64,000 bases of DNA from Utricularia gibba (taxonomy: Eukaryota > Streptophyta > Magnoliopsida > Lamiales > Lentibulariaceae): the NCBI GenBank assembly GCA_002189035.1, contig NEEC01000026.1:248001-312000 (forward strand), in the 5' to 3' direction. The position numbers were made by a program, and so were the translations under genes. How positions within the stretch are numbered: the first letter of the stretch is position 1; each line of letters opens with the position of its first letter. Positions 36,704-49,636 of the stretch are shown one piece after another. The notes beneath the pieces were generated by a model, which saw nothing but the letters and a program-made list of their open reading frames with translations, was not told the origin of the DNA and searched no databases.

Positions 36704-39199
36704 ATGAATCCTCCTCGATTCCTTTTTCTATTGAATCCTGCGGAGGCCCCATGGCTTTCCAACCCCGCTTCCTCGCCGTCGCCATCCTCCTCTTCCGATG
36801 GCGACGGGAATTTCGATGATGCTTGGTACGGAAATATACAGTATCTTCTCAACATATCTGCCATAGGAGCCCTCACCTGTCTCTTCATATTCGTCTTTTT
36901 GAAGCTTCGCAGCGATCACCGGCGCGTACCGGGTCCTACCGCTATTGCGTCGAAACTTCTTGCGGTTTGGCACGCTACCAGCAGAGAGATTTCGCATCAC
37001 TGCGGCGCTGATGCCGCGCAGTTTCTCTTGATTGAAGGCGGCAGCTCGGCTATCTTACTCGGGCTTGCTGCCTTGGCTCTTACTCTTTTGCTTCCTCTCA
37101 ATATTTATGCCGGAAAGGCCGCTGTTGCAGATGAGTTTTCCAAGACTACGATCAATAACATCGTTTCTGGCTCCCCACTTTTATGGGTGCACTTCCTTTT
37201 CGCTATGGCCCTTGTTTTTTGGATGCACCACGGCATCAATGACATGGAAAGGAGATTGAGAATAACCAGGTTGCGAGATGGGAGTGGGAATCCCAGTGAG
37301 CCAAGTGCAAATTCTAGTGCTGTTTTCACGATAATGATTCACGGTGTTCCAAAATCCTTAGGTTTCGATAAGACTCCGTTTCTCGAGTATCTTCAGGTTA
37401 AGTATCCAGGGAAAATATACAAGGTGGTTGTGCCAATGGACTTGTGTGCACTGGATAATCTGGCTACCGATTTGGTGAAGGTGAGGGAGAATGTCAGTAG
37501 GCTGGTTTCAAAAATGGAAGCAAGAGGGTTTGTGCAGGGCAGAGATCACTCTGATGCCATGGAAGGGAGGAGATTCTGGGGTAGGATGGTTTTTCTGTGG
37601 AGGAGGATGCGGGATCTCTGTGAGACAGCTGTTCATGAACTGGGATTTTCAGATGAAGAGAGGCTGAGGAAGTTGCAAGAATTGAGAGCTGACTTAGAAA
37701 TGGAGATGGTTGCTTACAAGGAGGGGCAAGCTAGAGGAGCTGGAGTTGCGTTTGTTGTGTTTAAGGATGTTTACGCAGCAAATAAGGCTTTCCAGGATCT
37801 CCGTAATGAGAAAAGGAGGCAGATTGGTCGGTTTTTCTCGCTGATGGATTTGCAGTTGCAAAGAAATCAATGGAAAGTGGAGAGAGCACCACTGGCTAGT
37901 GATATATACTGGAACCATTTGGGTTCCTCAAGGCTCTCTTTAACTCTCAGGAGAGTGCTTGTCAATACTTGTTTACTTCTGATGCTTTTATTCTTCAGTT
38001 CTCCACTTGCTGTGATCAGTGCAATCCAAGGTGCAGCTAGGATCATCAATGCCGAAGCTATAGATAAGGCTCAGTTGTGGTTGACTTGGTTGCAAAGCTC
38101 GAGTTGGATTGCCAGTATAATATTTCAGTTTCTGCCGAATGTCATGATTTTTGTCAGCATGTATATAGTGATACCATCTGCGCTGTCACATCTTTCCAAG
38201 TTTGAACAGCACCTCACAGCATCCAGGGAGCAGAGAGCTGCATTATTGAAGATGTTTTGCTTTTTCCTTGTCAACCTCATTCTCTTGAAGGCATTGGTGG
38301 AGTCGTCGTTGGAAGGGGCCATTTTGAAAATGAGCAGGTGTTATTTGGATGGTGAAGACTGCAAGAGAATCGAACAGTACATGGGCACCTCTTTCTTGTC
38401 GAGGTCATGCCTATCCGCTCTTGCATTTCTCATTACCAGCACCTTCCTTGGAATATCTTTTGACCTACTCGCGCCAGTACCATGGATTAAAAACAAGTTT
38501 CGGAAGTTTCGGAAGAACGACATGCTGCAGCTTGTGCCAGAGAGAGTAGACGAATATCCCTTGCAACACCACCAAGATGCAGAAAACCTGCAGAGACCCT
38601 GATATCTGAAAGGGTATCTGAGATTGTGGTTGGCAATAACGAATTCCTAAACAGTTCTGCTCCGCCCGCATCATCAGACTCAGGCCAAGATTTATGCGAG
38701 TATCCTCCGGTCATCAGCCGGACGTCACCTGTGCCGAAAGAGAAGTTTGATTTTGCACAGTATTATGCATTCAACCTCACAATATTCGCTCTCACATTGA
38801 TCTACTCCTCATTCTCTCCCTTGTGGTTCCAGCCGGCACGGTGTACTTTGGCTACAGATACCTGGTCGATAAGTACAATTTCCTTTTCGTATTCCGGGTC
38901 CGAGGCTTCCCTTCTGGAAACGATGGTCGGCTGATGGATACGGTGCTCTCCATCATGAGGGTGTGCGTGGACTTGTTCCTGGTTTCAGAGCTAGCCTTCT
39001 TTTCGCTGCGCGGGACTCCATGAAGCTTCAAGCCATCTTCACAGTTGGATTGATGGTAGTGTACAAGCTCCTGCCTTGGGATGATGATGGCTTTCAGCCC
39101 GCTGTACTGCAGCAGACCATACGGACCGTGGAAAGTGTAATAAATGGATCCCTGGATTATGAGGTCTTCTCACGGCCTACCTTTGAATGGGATAACTAG
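36704..39199 (+). CDS. OSCA4.1: CSC1-like calcium-permeable channel, OSCA4.1 type (three 1-nt gaps)
   Basis: Intronless multi-pass membrane protein of the OSCA/TMEM63 (DUF221) family, whose members are osmo- or mechano-gated cation channels. The frame opens at 36,374, but the ATG at 36,704 (MNPPRFLF) best matches the family start before [15 protein letters not shown]. Seen: several hydrophobic segments, the cytosolic domain ([30 protein letters not shown]), the [21 protein letters not shown] block and [21 protein letters not shown]. The C-terminus is [40 protein letters not shown] and [18 protein letters not shown], stop at 39,197. Family: At4g35870. Three single-base losses split the end: CCC at 38,597-38,599, TTGTGG at 38,821-38,826 and GGG at 39,012-39,014. 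With these allowed for, it is 832 residues, as expected. Convergent with the phosphatase. Confidence 0.93.
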
Positions 39200-39812
39200 T
39201 AACCTTACAGCGTTGTAGCGCTAGATGTTCATCTCTCAGTGACCAAGGCACGTTGGGTTATTACCATACGCATGCTGATCCGCAAACTTTCTCCATTCTC
39301 CACTAAAAAGGCGCAACACACACACACAGCCTTGAAAACATCATCCGATGATCTACTGAAAACACCCATGGGGGAATTCAAGGGAAATTTTGATGGAGGG
39401 CCAGAAGGCTCAACCAAGACTTTTTCCATCAGTGTATACAACCATTCAAATCCCAATAAAATACAAAAGGGGGAAAGGAAAGGAAAGGAGAGAAAGCACA
39501 CAACTGGAGCCAGCCAGTTGGAGGCTGGGATCACGCATCCTTGACACGCTGGTCTTAGGGCACATGAACATGCCAAGAGCACCTACCATTACAAATCTTG
39601 TAAGCATAGAAAGAAGAACTGGAGGATCTCAGGGACCGCAGAGCAATAGCACGAATGATGGTTTAAGTGAACTAAACAATGGTGACATAAAAATACACGG
39701 TATCTCACACGCCAATATCATCACAAAAAAAGAAAAATAATAGTAAACAGAAGGTTACTCAAAACTAACCTTTGCTGTCATGAAGATGTGCCAACAATGC
39801 CAGCAGCATTTT
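39200..39812. other. Convergent 3' flanks of OSCA4.1 and PP1
   Basis: 613 bp between two stop codons facing each other. It must hold both 3' UTRs. No further gene is seen; the small frames here lack similarity. Confidence 0.5.
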
Positions 39813-41132
39813 TCATGTGAATCGCTTTCTATCATTTGGCTTTAATATTTGAAAGGAGCACATTAGACTATCATCAACACTCATCATGGCACCAGCATTA
39901 TCAAATTCACCACAGTAATTTGGTGCTGAAAAGACAGTTACCAGCTGCCTATCAGCAAAGAATTCATAACCATCTTCCACGACCTGCAAGTAAACATATA
40001 CAGTACATCAAACTCAATCTGGCCAAATGGAAATAACATAACTCAAAAAAAGAATCCAATATCAATACCTGATGAGCACGGCAGATCAGGTCCATGTCAT
40101 GCTGCATCAAGAATTCGGCCACCTTATCTGAACCAAACGTATGCGAAACACCTCTGTCATTCATCCCCCAACCTTTAATGTCTCTACTTGGGTCAGACCA
40201 TAGCAAATCACAAAGCAAACCAGAGTCAGGTACATCAGTTGGGCGTGGTATATTTCTTATTTGGTCCATATTCGTCAGTTCTGGAGACAGTCCACCATGC
40301 ATGCAAAGTATCTTATCATCAATAAGTGCAGCCACAGGAAGACAGTTGAAACAATCCGTGAAAATTTTCCAAAGTCGGACATTGAAACGACGTTTACATT
40401 CATCATAGAATCCATATATCCTGTTGATAGATGCGCATTCATGATTCCCTCTTAAGAGAAAAAAGTTCTCTGGATATTTAATTTTGTACGCAAGGAGAAG
40501 GCAAATTGTTTCCAAACTCTGCTTGCCACGGTCAACATAATCTCCTAAGAACAAGTAGTTGGCCTCAGGAGGAAATCCTCCATACTCAAATAGCCGTAAA
40601 AGATCTGCATACTGTCCATGAATGTCTCCTGAATCGAATGAAAAAGAAACATTCTTTACACCCTTCTTGATACGGTGATATTATAATGTGACAGTTCACC
40701 TAGAAAAAGATAGATCAAAACTTGAAATTGTACAGTATCACGTATTCTCCAAAACCGTCGAAGAGGATATTTCAAACCATAACAATATAATTTTGCTCTA
40801 TAATCCGCGATTGGCATGAATCACTGCAGGGGTTTTTAAGAAAAAAAATATGAAGGAAAACAGGCAACCAAATCATCGGACAGCGTCCTCAAAAGAATCG
40901 ATGAAGTGAATAGGCGCAAGGCAGCAACTTTACCACAGATCTTAATGGGTGCTTCGAGCTCAAGAAGATTCGGCTGCGATAAGAAAATTTCACGAGATGT
41001 TGCGCAGAGGGCACGGATCTCACTCTCGGAGAGCTGCGCCTGACGCACACTCCGGGCACTCCGTAGCTCCAAGAGACGACTTATGATGTTATCCAACACG
41101 GCAGGTTCAATCCCCTGCCCATTCGCTGCCAT
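39813..41132 (-). CDS. TOPP: Type-1 Ser/Thr protein phosphatase catalytic subunit (TOPP)
   Basis: Removes phosphate from Ser/Thr of many proteins, directed by regulatory subunits. Three exons: 41,132-40,934; 40,628-40,069; 39,983-39,813. GT-AG introns, 309 residues, normal for plant PP1. Metal and catalytic motifs are complete: GDIHGQ (67-72), GDYVDRG (95-101), GNHE (127-130), HGG in [17 protein letters not shown] at the end of exon 2 and [14 protein letters not shown] in exon 3. The N-terminal [20 protein letters not shown] fits the family start. A five-G run in exon 2 is read correctly and no frame break is present. It converges on the OSCA4.1 gene. Confidence 0.96.
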
Positions 41133-41930
41133 TGCAGTTCCGCTTCGTTCCTTGGATTCCCCTCGGAAAATTCAAACCGGAAATAACCAAAACTCGAACC
41201 CAGACACCTATCCGACCTAGTAAAGTTATCCAACGACAGCAGAAAGGCAACCGCGGATACCGAAAATTAGGTGAGTGGAGATGGGAGATTTGGGTAGCGC
41301 AACAGGCCTGCAACTTGCGAGCGAAGCAGGGAAGAAGTATCGCGTAAGCCGGCCGGCCGGCGAAGTTTAGGGTTTGAGGTCGAACGGGCAACTCAAACCG
41401 GGTGCTGGGGGGGGGGGGGGGGAGGTGGTATTTACAATTAATAAAAGAATAAGGCCTGCATTTATAAATACACGGCGCGCCGGCGCATGCATGACAAAGG
41501 CCTGGCTACTGCAGCCTACCTGACATGAGCTGCAGCTGTGCGTGCGTACTAAGTATGGGGCCCACATGCCGTGAATCCCGGGGAGGCGCACGCACGGTGA
41601 CCGACCGGCCGGCTGTTTTCCCCCGGGCACGCCGACGAGGAGCTTCCCGACTCGAGAGATGGGTGATTTAGAAATCTGGATTCTTAATTTAGTGTGTGAG
41701 AGAAAGTGAGGGTGTCCACTTTTCTAAATGACCCATTTAGAGATTGGAAGCAGAGGGAGGATGAGTTGGGCTCCACCATCTTCTTCTTCTTCTTCTTCTT
41801 CTTCACCGATCCAACCTGATTTTCAATTTTTAGGTAGGATGCATTCGAAAATGATACAATGCACAGGAAGAGCGAGCGAGATCAATTCGGGGGTTTACGT
41901 TTAGAAAGATATGCTTTAATTAAATAAAAT
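41133..41930 (-). promoter_or_regulatory. PP1 upstream region
   Basis: GC-richer than the neighbouring repeats up to about 41,650. It contains a ggccggccggccgg stretch (41,348-41,361), an unbroken G16 tract (41,407-41,422) about 275 bp upstream of the start codon, and a (TTC)n microsatellite at about 41,778-41,804. Confidence 0.5.
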
Positions 41931-43880
41931 GTTTATGTGTTGACATGTTTACCCTTAAAAAACGTCAAATCAAAATATGAAGCTCTTCCTATTTCCATAC
42001 TAATCTTTAAAATGACGAAATTTTCTAATCAAATAAATGTATGAATCCCAATTAACTCAATAACAAAATTCAAATAGAAATGTATAATAAAATCAGAGTT
42101 GAACATAAAAAATTGGTGCTTATAATATGGTATTAGAATGCATAATCACATAACAATTTCATTTTAAGTTCAAAATCAAACTAATAGTTGTATATTAAGC
42201 AGTAAAAAAAATTAAACCTCAATAGTATCATAAGTTTTGATTTTATTTTAAATAAAAATGATGAAATCCATTTATTGAAGATGCTATTGAATCCAACAAT
42301 TAACATGATTCATGCTACTCTTGAGTTGTGGGATGAAATAAAAAAGGTATATTTTTAATTTATTTGCATTATAATTACTCATATAATTTATTTGCATTAT
42401 AATTTATTTGCATTATAAAAACTATTATCATTTTTACATTTATTTGTGGTAGTTATACCTAAAGTCAAGTGAGGTGAGTAACAAATCTTGGCCTTTGTGA
42501 AAACATTTTCACATCTCCAAAAAAAGATGCAAGTACTTGTCACTTTGGACAATGAAGCTAGTGAAGAGATGATTCAAGACATCTGATTTAAGTTATTTGA
42601 TGGATATTAAAACATTGCTAATGAGATGTGATCATTGCTATAATTTTTTACTTTTATTCATTTAGTTATGCACACTTATAATATTTTAATTGTTTATTAG
42701 TTACATAACTTTTGGTTGTAAGTAAATTTGATTTATGATTTTCTTTGTATTTATATTTGAAAAAACATTATTTGAAATTTAAATAAATTTATTTTTCAAT
42801 AATCAACTTCATAATGAAAAATAATATCATTAACATCATTTTCACATTCACATTCTTGTATATGAAATTCGCATGTTTTCAATAACATCCTTCCTATTTA
42901 TCTATATTTGTGATGCCTCAATTTTAGAAATAAACAAATTATCAGTCATCTTTATTGTCTTCACTATTATGGTAATTCCAAAAGATTTTTTCTTCTATTC
43001 TCTCACAAGTGATTTCGATATGTATAAAGTTATGCAATAAATAGAAGTTAAAATGATGCGATTTCAAGTTATGCAATAATGTCAAGGGATCAAAGATCTC
43101 ACAATATACCCATTGCTTGCTCAATTACATTTGGAACCTTTGCATACCTCATTATTAAATGAATTAATGTATATTGTGATATCATGTCAAAAAACTTTCT
43201 ATTATTGCATAAGTAGTAATTCCTTATGAGATTAATTGATGTATAATATGTTTAAACATGTCGCTAGTACCATCATAGGACAACGATAATTCTTAACCTT
43301 CAGGTGGGGTGACTTGTAATCCACTTTGTCTTGTAAGCGCATGAATCATGATCTAACACTCAGTACTACTATATGGCAATGATAACACTAGATCCTTTAA
43401 AAAAAAAAGAGCACATATGAAATTTAAATTTTATCACAAACTATTAAAGCATTCATTGGGCTATTACTTTTTCTAGTACCTCATATTATCCTTCATGTTC
43501 ATGATGTTGTATTTTATCTTGACGTTTTTATGTTTCATTTTTAGTAATAATAGGATAGAAACACTCAAATTAGGGGAGGAAATAGCTGAGAAACAGGAAA
43601 TTCTGGGATGTTGTGAAATATTAGACTTTTCGAATCAAATAAAAGTTATAAAGATCTAATGCACATTAACCATAAAATATGTATAATACTTTGAGGTCAA
43701 ACACAAGAAACCTAGTGTTTATTGCAAAAGTTCATATATTTTGATATCAAATACAATTTTTAGTATTAGCAATAACTAACATAGATTCAATAGTAATTGT
43801 GAAAATAAAAATAATGCGATAGTGGATTTGTAATTCTAAATCACAAAACATAAATGCAATGTCTAGGGTACTAGGGGTGA
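41931..43880. other. A/T-rich spacer, no genes
   Basis: About 1.9 kb of A/T-rich DNA with no recognisable coding region or bounded repeat. A few short stretches near 42,240-42,600 look like decayed coding sequence, but I cannot assign a family. Confidence 0.5.
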
Positions 43881-44133
43881 TTCACTAACAAACGAAAATT
43901 TTTGAATTGTTGCAATAAAATTAAATTTTCATATTAAATAAATTTATAATCCCTAATCCTGACAAAATACACGTTAAATACAAAATGTAAGGTGGAATTC
44001 GAGGTCGATCACAAGGAACGGGTGCTTGTAACGTGTTTTAGCAGATGCAGAATTCAGAGTAACGTCATTCCTAGTTTAAGCTCAAACTAACAATGGTAGA
44101 CAAGTTCAATAAACAAGATGGAGTCTCAACGCT

Positions 44134-45200
44134 TGATAAACGAAAAATTTTGCATGTCGTTATATGCAAACTCTTCGATCAAATAAATTTACAACCTAAT
44201 ACACATTCAAGCATAAAACAATTATGAACATAGTGATTAGGATTGAACACGAAAAGCAGGTGCTTGTCATGTGATTAATCAATGCGTGCAATCAGTGTCA
44301 CGTTGGTAACTTAGTTTTAACTAGGACTAAGGTAGAACTACAACGGAATACAGCAAAGAAAAATAATAAGTTTTGGAGCTCGGTTGTTTCTGGAATGAAA
44401 TGGGTGATGCCTTGGGACTCTTAGGGGATGTATGCTTATCACTAAATAAGCTCACACAAATCATAAATCATATAACTAACACAAAAAATCTAAGTCTACC
44501 CGAATTCTTGTTTTCCCCCTAATCTTTGGTCTACCTCTAATTAGGGTTGTTAAGCTGGGTTTCACTACTTCCCCCTACAGGATCTATCTTGGTTTGTTAA
44601 GGAAGTGGTGTGACTTATGGCTGATTAGGTCTAAAGATTGATTAGCACATTTCTCCCCCTCTCACCCCAAGACACCCCCTAATTGCTTAGCCATTCATGA
44701 CAAGGGAAAGGAAAATGTTTTCATAGCATATTCTAAGTAACATTCTGGTTTCAAAGTTAAACAACAACAAGCAATGCATGACAGAACTAGAAAAGACAAA
44801 TTGTTCACGTAGTAAATCTAAAACTAGTCTCAGATAGGAACAATATGCATCAAGAATGAAAATAAATCTTCAAAGAGAACTGGTTCTTGAGTGTCCAATG
44901 GGGAGATCTATTTTCTCTCTCCCTCCTCCCCCTTTTTATCCAAAATCTCACTTTTTATCTCCTTGGATTTTATGTGTATTCCTTTTCAGACTTCTGCCAC
45001 CTTCTGTGCCACTACACTGTTCATATTCAGCTCCTTGGGATTTGTGTTGCGACCTGTGCTGCATTGCTCGAAGGAAACTATTAGAAGGTTGGGACTAAAC
45101 TAAGACTAAAATAACACTACTACAACACTATGCGCCAAAATATGGAACTAGGCAGTAAAACTTAATTTTTGTAGCATAATACCATGTATCTTTTCCATGG
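44134..45200 (-). repeat. 3' LTR of the Athila-like element (subfamily B type)
   Basis: Aligns in reverse complement with the solo LTR at 54,403-55,578 (for example 'gcaatgcagcacaggtcgcaacacaaatcccaaggagctga' across both). Its U3 start is missing where it joins the integrase remnant. Confidence 0.82.
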
Positions 45201-45775
45201 TATGCTGTTGATGGTTTGTACCAAACGTTGAACTGCTTCAAAACATTTCTCAAGGCCTGATTATAAAAATGCATACCTCGGTCACTGATCAGCACCTTAG
45301 GAGTCCCATACCGCACAAAGATCTTGTTACGTATAAAATTTATCACTGTTTTTGCGTCATCTGTCCTTGTAGGAATGGCTTCAATCCACTTTGAGATGCA
45401 ATCAACAACCACTAAAATATAGTTGTAGCTTGTAGAAGTGGGGAATGGCCCCATAAAATCAATGCCCCAAACATCAAATAATTCACATACCAGGATTCCT
45501 TGCTGAGGCATTTCGTCCCTATTGGATAAATTTCCCACTCGGCTCACAGCCCTTGCAATAGGTATAACAGTCTCTGAAAATGTGAGGCAAGTAGAATCCG
45601 CAGTCCAAAATTTTTCTGGCTGTACAGTTTGATCCATGATGGCCACCAAAGGGTCTGGCATGACAAGAATTGATAATCTTAGGAATTTCAAACTCATGAA
45701 CACACCTTCAAATGACTCCATCATTGCATCTCTTCCAGAGGTAAGGATCATCCCAAATATAATATTTGGCATCAC
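45128..45775 (-). pseudogene. Athila-like integrase, truncated
   Basis: Readable integrase core: [12 protein letters not shown] with the first catalytic Asp, [16 protein letters not shown], and [12 protein letters not shown] with the second Asp. The frame ends in STAYH and runs into LTR sequence, so the catalytic Glu and the C-terminal domain are absent. The upstream zinc-binding part is in another frame. Confidence 0.88.
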
Positions 45776-45817
45776 TCTTCAGTTTGTTCTTTGTGTGATA
45801 ATCAATTCCCGGTGGCA

Positions 45818-46216
45818 TCACTCCTGCTGAAACAAAGTTAGCCAAGTGTGCGAACCACGATTCACAAATATTAGTCCTAAATAAGAACAATTGTTCATCC
45901 GAAAATGTTTCAGTAGACTGTCATTCTTAATCCCTTCCATCCTGCTGAGATGGTCAGCGACCATGTTCCCTCTTCCAGGCCTGTCTTTAATTTCCACATC
46001 AAACTCTTGAACAAGAAGAACCCATCTAATCAATCGCGGTTTGGTCTCCTTCTTCTCCATGAAGTGTTTTACCGCTGAATGGTCTGTGTAGACCACCACT
46101 TTGCTCCCTAAAAGATATGAACGAAATTTCTCCAAAGCAAAAATCACAGTCAAAAATTCCCTTTCAGTCACAGTATAATTTTTTTGAGCTTCATCTAAAG
46201 TTTTAGATGAATTCAT
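45818..46216 (-). pseudogene. Athila-like RNase H
   Basis: Holds [34 protein letters not shown] and [15 protein letters not shown], the gypsy RNase H core. It is separated from the reverse transcriptase by frame breaks at about 46,217-46,400. Confidence 0.88.
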
Positions 46217-46401
46217 ACAGCATGACTATTAGCATCACACATAATTTCGAAATCATACCTCCAGTTTGGTGGTTGTATCACAGGAGCGGTGGTCACAACC
46301 TCTTTCAAACAATTAAAAGCATTTTTGCATGAATCATCAAAAATAAATTCCACATCATAATGCAAAAGTCTATTAAGAGGCAAGGCAATCTTAGAAAAAT
46401 T

Positions 46402-47457
46402 CTAAATAAATCTCCTGTAAAAACCAACATGCCCCAGAAATGATCTCACACCTTTAACATCAATGGGATATGGTAATTCAGTCATAATTTTGATTTTTGC
46501 TTTGTCTACCTCGATACCTTTCCTAGAAATAACATGGCCAAGCACAATCCTATGATCTACCATAAAATGGCATTTTTCAAAATTTAGAACAAAATTTTTT
46601 TCAACACATTTTCGCAAAACCTGATCCAAATGGTCTAAACATGACTCATAATCTACTCCATACACTGTAAAATCGTCCATAAAAATTTCAATGAAATCCT
46701 CACCAAAATTTGAGAAGATGCTAGTCATACACCTCTGGAAGATACGAGGGGCGCTGCACAACCTAAAGGGCATCCTTCTATAGGCATAAGTCCCAAATGG
46801 ACAAGTAAAAGTTGTCTTGTCTTGATCCATACCTGAAATTGCAACCTGGTTATATCCAGAATAACCATATAAAAAATAATAAAAAGATTTTCCTACTAAT
46901 TTTTCGAGCATTTGATCAATGAAAGGTAAAGGGTAATGATCTTTCTTGGTCAATTCATTCAATTTCCTATAGTCTATGTATACTCTCCACCCATTTTGGA
47001 TTCTTTGTGGCACCAACTCTCCCTTCTCGTTCTCTACCACTATCATACCAGTTTTCTTGGGCACCACATGGATTAGATTCATCCATTCGCGGTCTGTAAT
47101 CGAATAGATAATACCTGCATCATGAAGTTTGACAATTTCCTTCTTTACCACTTCCATCATATTTGGGTTGAGGCGCCTTTGTGGCTGGCGAACAGCTTTT
47201 GCTCCATTTTCTAATAAAATCCTGTGCATACTTATAGAAGGATAAATGCCTTCAATATCTGCAAGGGTCCAGCCAATCGCCTTCTTGTTCCTGATCAGCA
47301 CCTCGAGCAGTCGCCACTCTTGGTCTAAGCTAAGACTATTTGAGATGATAATAGGGTTGTTCACTTCTTCATCCAAGAATGCGTACTTCAAGTGTGTGGG
47401 CAGTGGCTTCAACTTAGCTGTCCTCTCTTCTAGGGTCTTGACTTGCATAGCATTCAC
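46402..47457 (-). pseudogene. Athila-like reverse transcriptase
   Basis: A 351-residue open stretch with the seven RT blocks. These include WRVYIDYRKLNELTKKDHYP, FTCPFGTYAYRRMPFRLCSA and the active site FMDD (family usual Y/F-x-DD), then LGHVISRKGIEVDKAKI. Upstream of these is 'GWTLADIEGIYPSISMHRI', typical of the Athila lineage. Open by itself but cut from gag, RNase H and integrase by stops and shifts. Confidence 0.92.
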
Positions 47458-47949
47458 TTATTCTGACCCCTTTTCGGCTTCCACTCTTGCAAAAAATGAT
47501 TCTTCATGTTCCTCTTTCTTCTCTTGGATAGCCTTCTCAAGATGATCTTCAACCAACTTATCCATCACATTCACTAAGCATACACTCTCAAAATCGCTTG
47601 GATAATTGTTCAACTCTTTCATGTCCAGTGTAATCTTTTCTTCATCAAAGGATAATTCAATTGTGTCCATCTTCACATTAATTATGGCATTGGAAGTGCT
47701 CAAGAATGGTCTTCCAAGGATGATGGTCGTATCTCTTGAACTTCCAGCAGGCATATTCACCACATAAAAGTTTGCTAGAAACACTAGTTGCTCAATCTTC
47801 ACAAGAACGTCTTCAACCAAGTCTTTTGAAGAAATAACTCTTCGGTCAGCAAGCTCAATTTGCACTCCTGAGGCTTGTAGAGGTCCTAACCTGAGAGTCT
47901 CATATACAGAAAATGACATCACGTTTATGGAGGCTCCCAGGTCAACCAT
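47458..47949 (-). pseudogene. Athila-like aspartic protease
   Basis: Starts in MVDLGASINVM, where D-L-G-A-S is the variant active-site triad common in Athila. ILGRPFLSTSNAIINV is the second conserved block. It directly precedes the RT frame, split only by a stop at about 47,458. Confidence 0.88.
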
Positions 47950-48299
47950 TGCTCTCCTGATGTTCAGGTCACCTATTTTGCAAGGAATAAAAAAATGTTC
48001 TAGGATCCTTGCGTTTTTCAGGTAGCTTCCAAGTCAAAAGGGCTGAACAACTCTCACTCAACTTCACCTTGCCTTTTTCCTTCAGTTTAGGCTTTGACAT
48101 ACAGAGTTGCTTCAGGTACTTCATACTTTTGGGCACCAAGCCAAAGTACTCAAGAAGAGTCAAATTCAATTGGGTATTACCTAAAGCTCTCAACATTTTT
48201 TCTTTTTAATTTTGCTCTTCTCTCACTTTCAGCCTTCCTGGAAATGGTGGTGGGGTTGCTTTTACCACGAGAGGCTCAGTAGCAATCTCCTCCTCCTAT

Positions 48300-49636
48300 T
48301 CTTCAGCATCTCCTTCAACCTCAACTTCATACTCTTCTTCCGCCACTAAATTACTCTTAGGTTGGACTAATTCTCTTCCATATTTTTCTTTTCCGCTTCT
48401 TAGTGTCATTGCACTGATATTTGGTCCTCCCCTGAGTTGGGATTCTGTTTGGCTTGCGACGGTAGGCTTCCTTTTTGCTTCAGTTCCCCAACCTCTGTTG
48501 CTAGCTGAGTAACTCGAATTTCTAGATTCTTGATAGCTTGTTGATTCTCCAATGAACTTCCAGAATTTCCTTCAGAATTATTCTAGTTTGGAGGTTGAAA
48601 TTACTGTTGCATCTTGCTGTTTGGCTTGCGAAATGGTGGAGCTTGATAAGAACGTTGCTGCTGCTCCTGGAAATTTTGCTGAAATCCTTGCTATCCAACT
48701 GATGAACTCTCACCCTTGTAAGAATTATCATTGTTATTCCATCTGAAATTTGGATGATCCCTCCATCCAGGATTCTAGGTGTTTGAATAGGGATCATATT
48801 TCTTTCTTAGTGGCTCCAGATATCCCATTGACTTCACATGTTCTTCCTCTATCAATTCGGGACATTTATCAGCAATGTGACCCATTCTGTGGCAGTTCCC
48901 CCAAGGCATATTCTTAGCTTGGAATAAAAACAGTTCCTTCATCATCTCAGACATGGCAGCCACATTTTTCGTTAGCTCACTTTCTGATGACTTTGGCTTG
49001 CATTCCAGCTCATAAACCCTTCTGTTCAAGGCTTGCTTTCTGATTATGTGCCTAGAGTGCTCAGCCAACTTCCCAAGTAATGCAAGAGCTTTTGTGGAAG
49101 TCTTTTTCCTCAAAAACCCACCTACTGTAGAATCCACCATGGCTCTATCTGTGCATAGAAAACCATCATAAAAATACTTTATCAATGAATTGATATGAAA
49201 TCCGTGGTGTGGATAGGAGCCTAGCAAGTGATTAAAACGCTCCCAATATTCATGTAAAGATTCACCATTTGACTGCTCAATATCACTAATTTCCTTATTC
49301 CTTCAGCCTTTGAAGCAGGGAGGAAATATTTTCTGAGAAATACTTTCTTCATCCCTGACCAATCCGTGATACTCCCAAGCTTCAAAGAGTTGAACCACGT
49401 TTTTGCACTTCCTTCTAGTGTAAATTGGAATGCCCTCAAATAGATGGCATCCTCAGTCATACCAGCACTCATGTTGTCAAGATGTTCATGTGGGTTTTCA
49501 CCCACTTTTCCATAATACTTAGGCAGAAAATTAATCATAGCTGGTTTTAATTTGTTGGCTGTGTCATCAAAAAACCTGATACACAACCCTTTGTACATAT
49601 GGTCAGTTGCATCAAGTTCATTCAGGGTCTTCTCCT
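48300..49636 (-). pseudogene. Athila-like gag
   Basis: The gag core is at 49,221-49,598 (FLPKYYGKVGENPHEHLDNM, TEDAIYLRAFQFTLEGSAKT, FLRKYFLPASKAEGIRKL), continued in another frame at 48,775-49,227. There a single zinc knuckle reads W-x2-C-x3-GH-x4-C, with Trp in place of the first Cys. The region down to 48,300 is polar and Gln/Ser rich. The frame begins immediately inside the 5' LTR, leaving no leader or typical tRNA primer site. Confidence 0.85.

Noticed and set aside
36262-36888. 208-residue minus-strand frame opposite OSCA4.1
   Set aside because: It is antisense to the conserved coding region and has no domain of its own.
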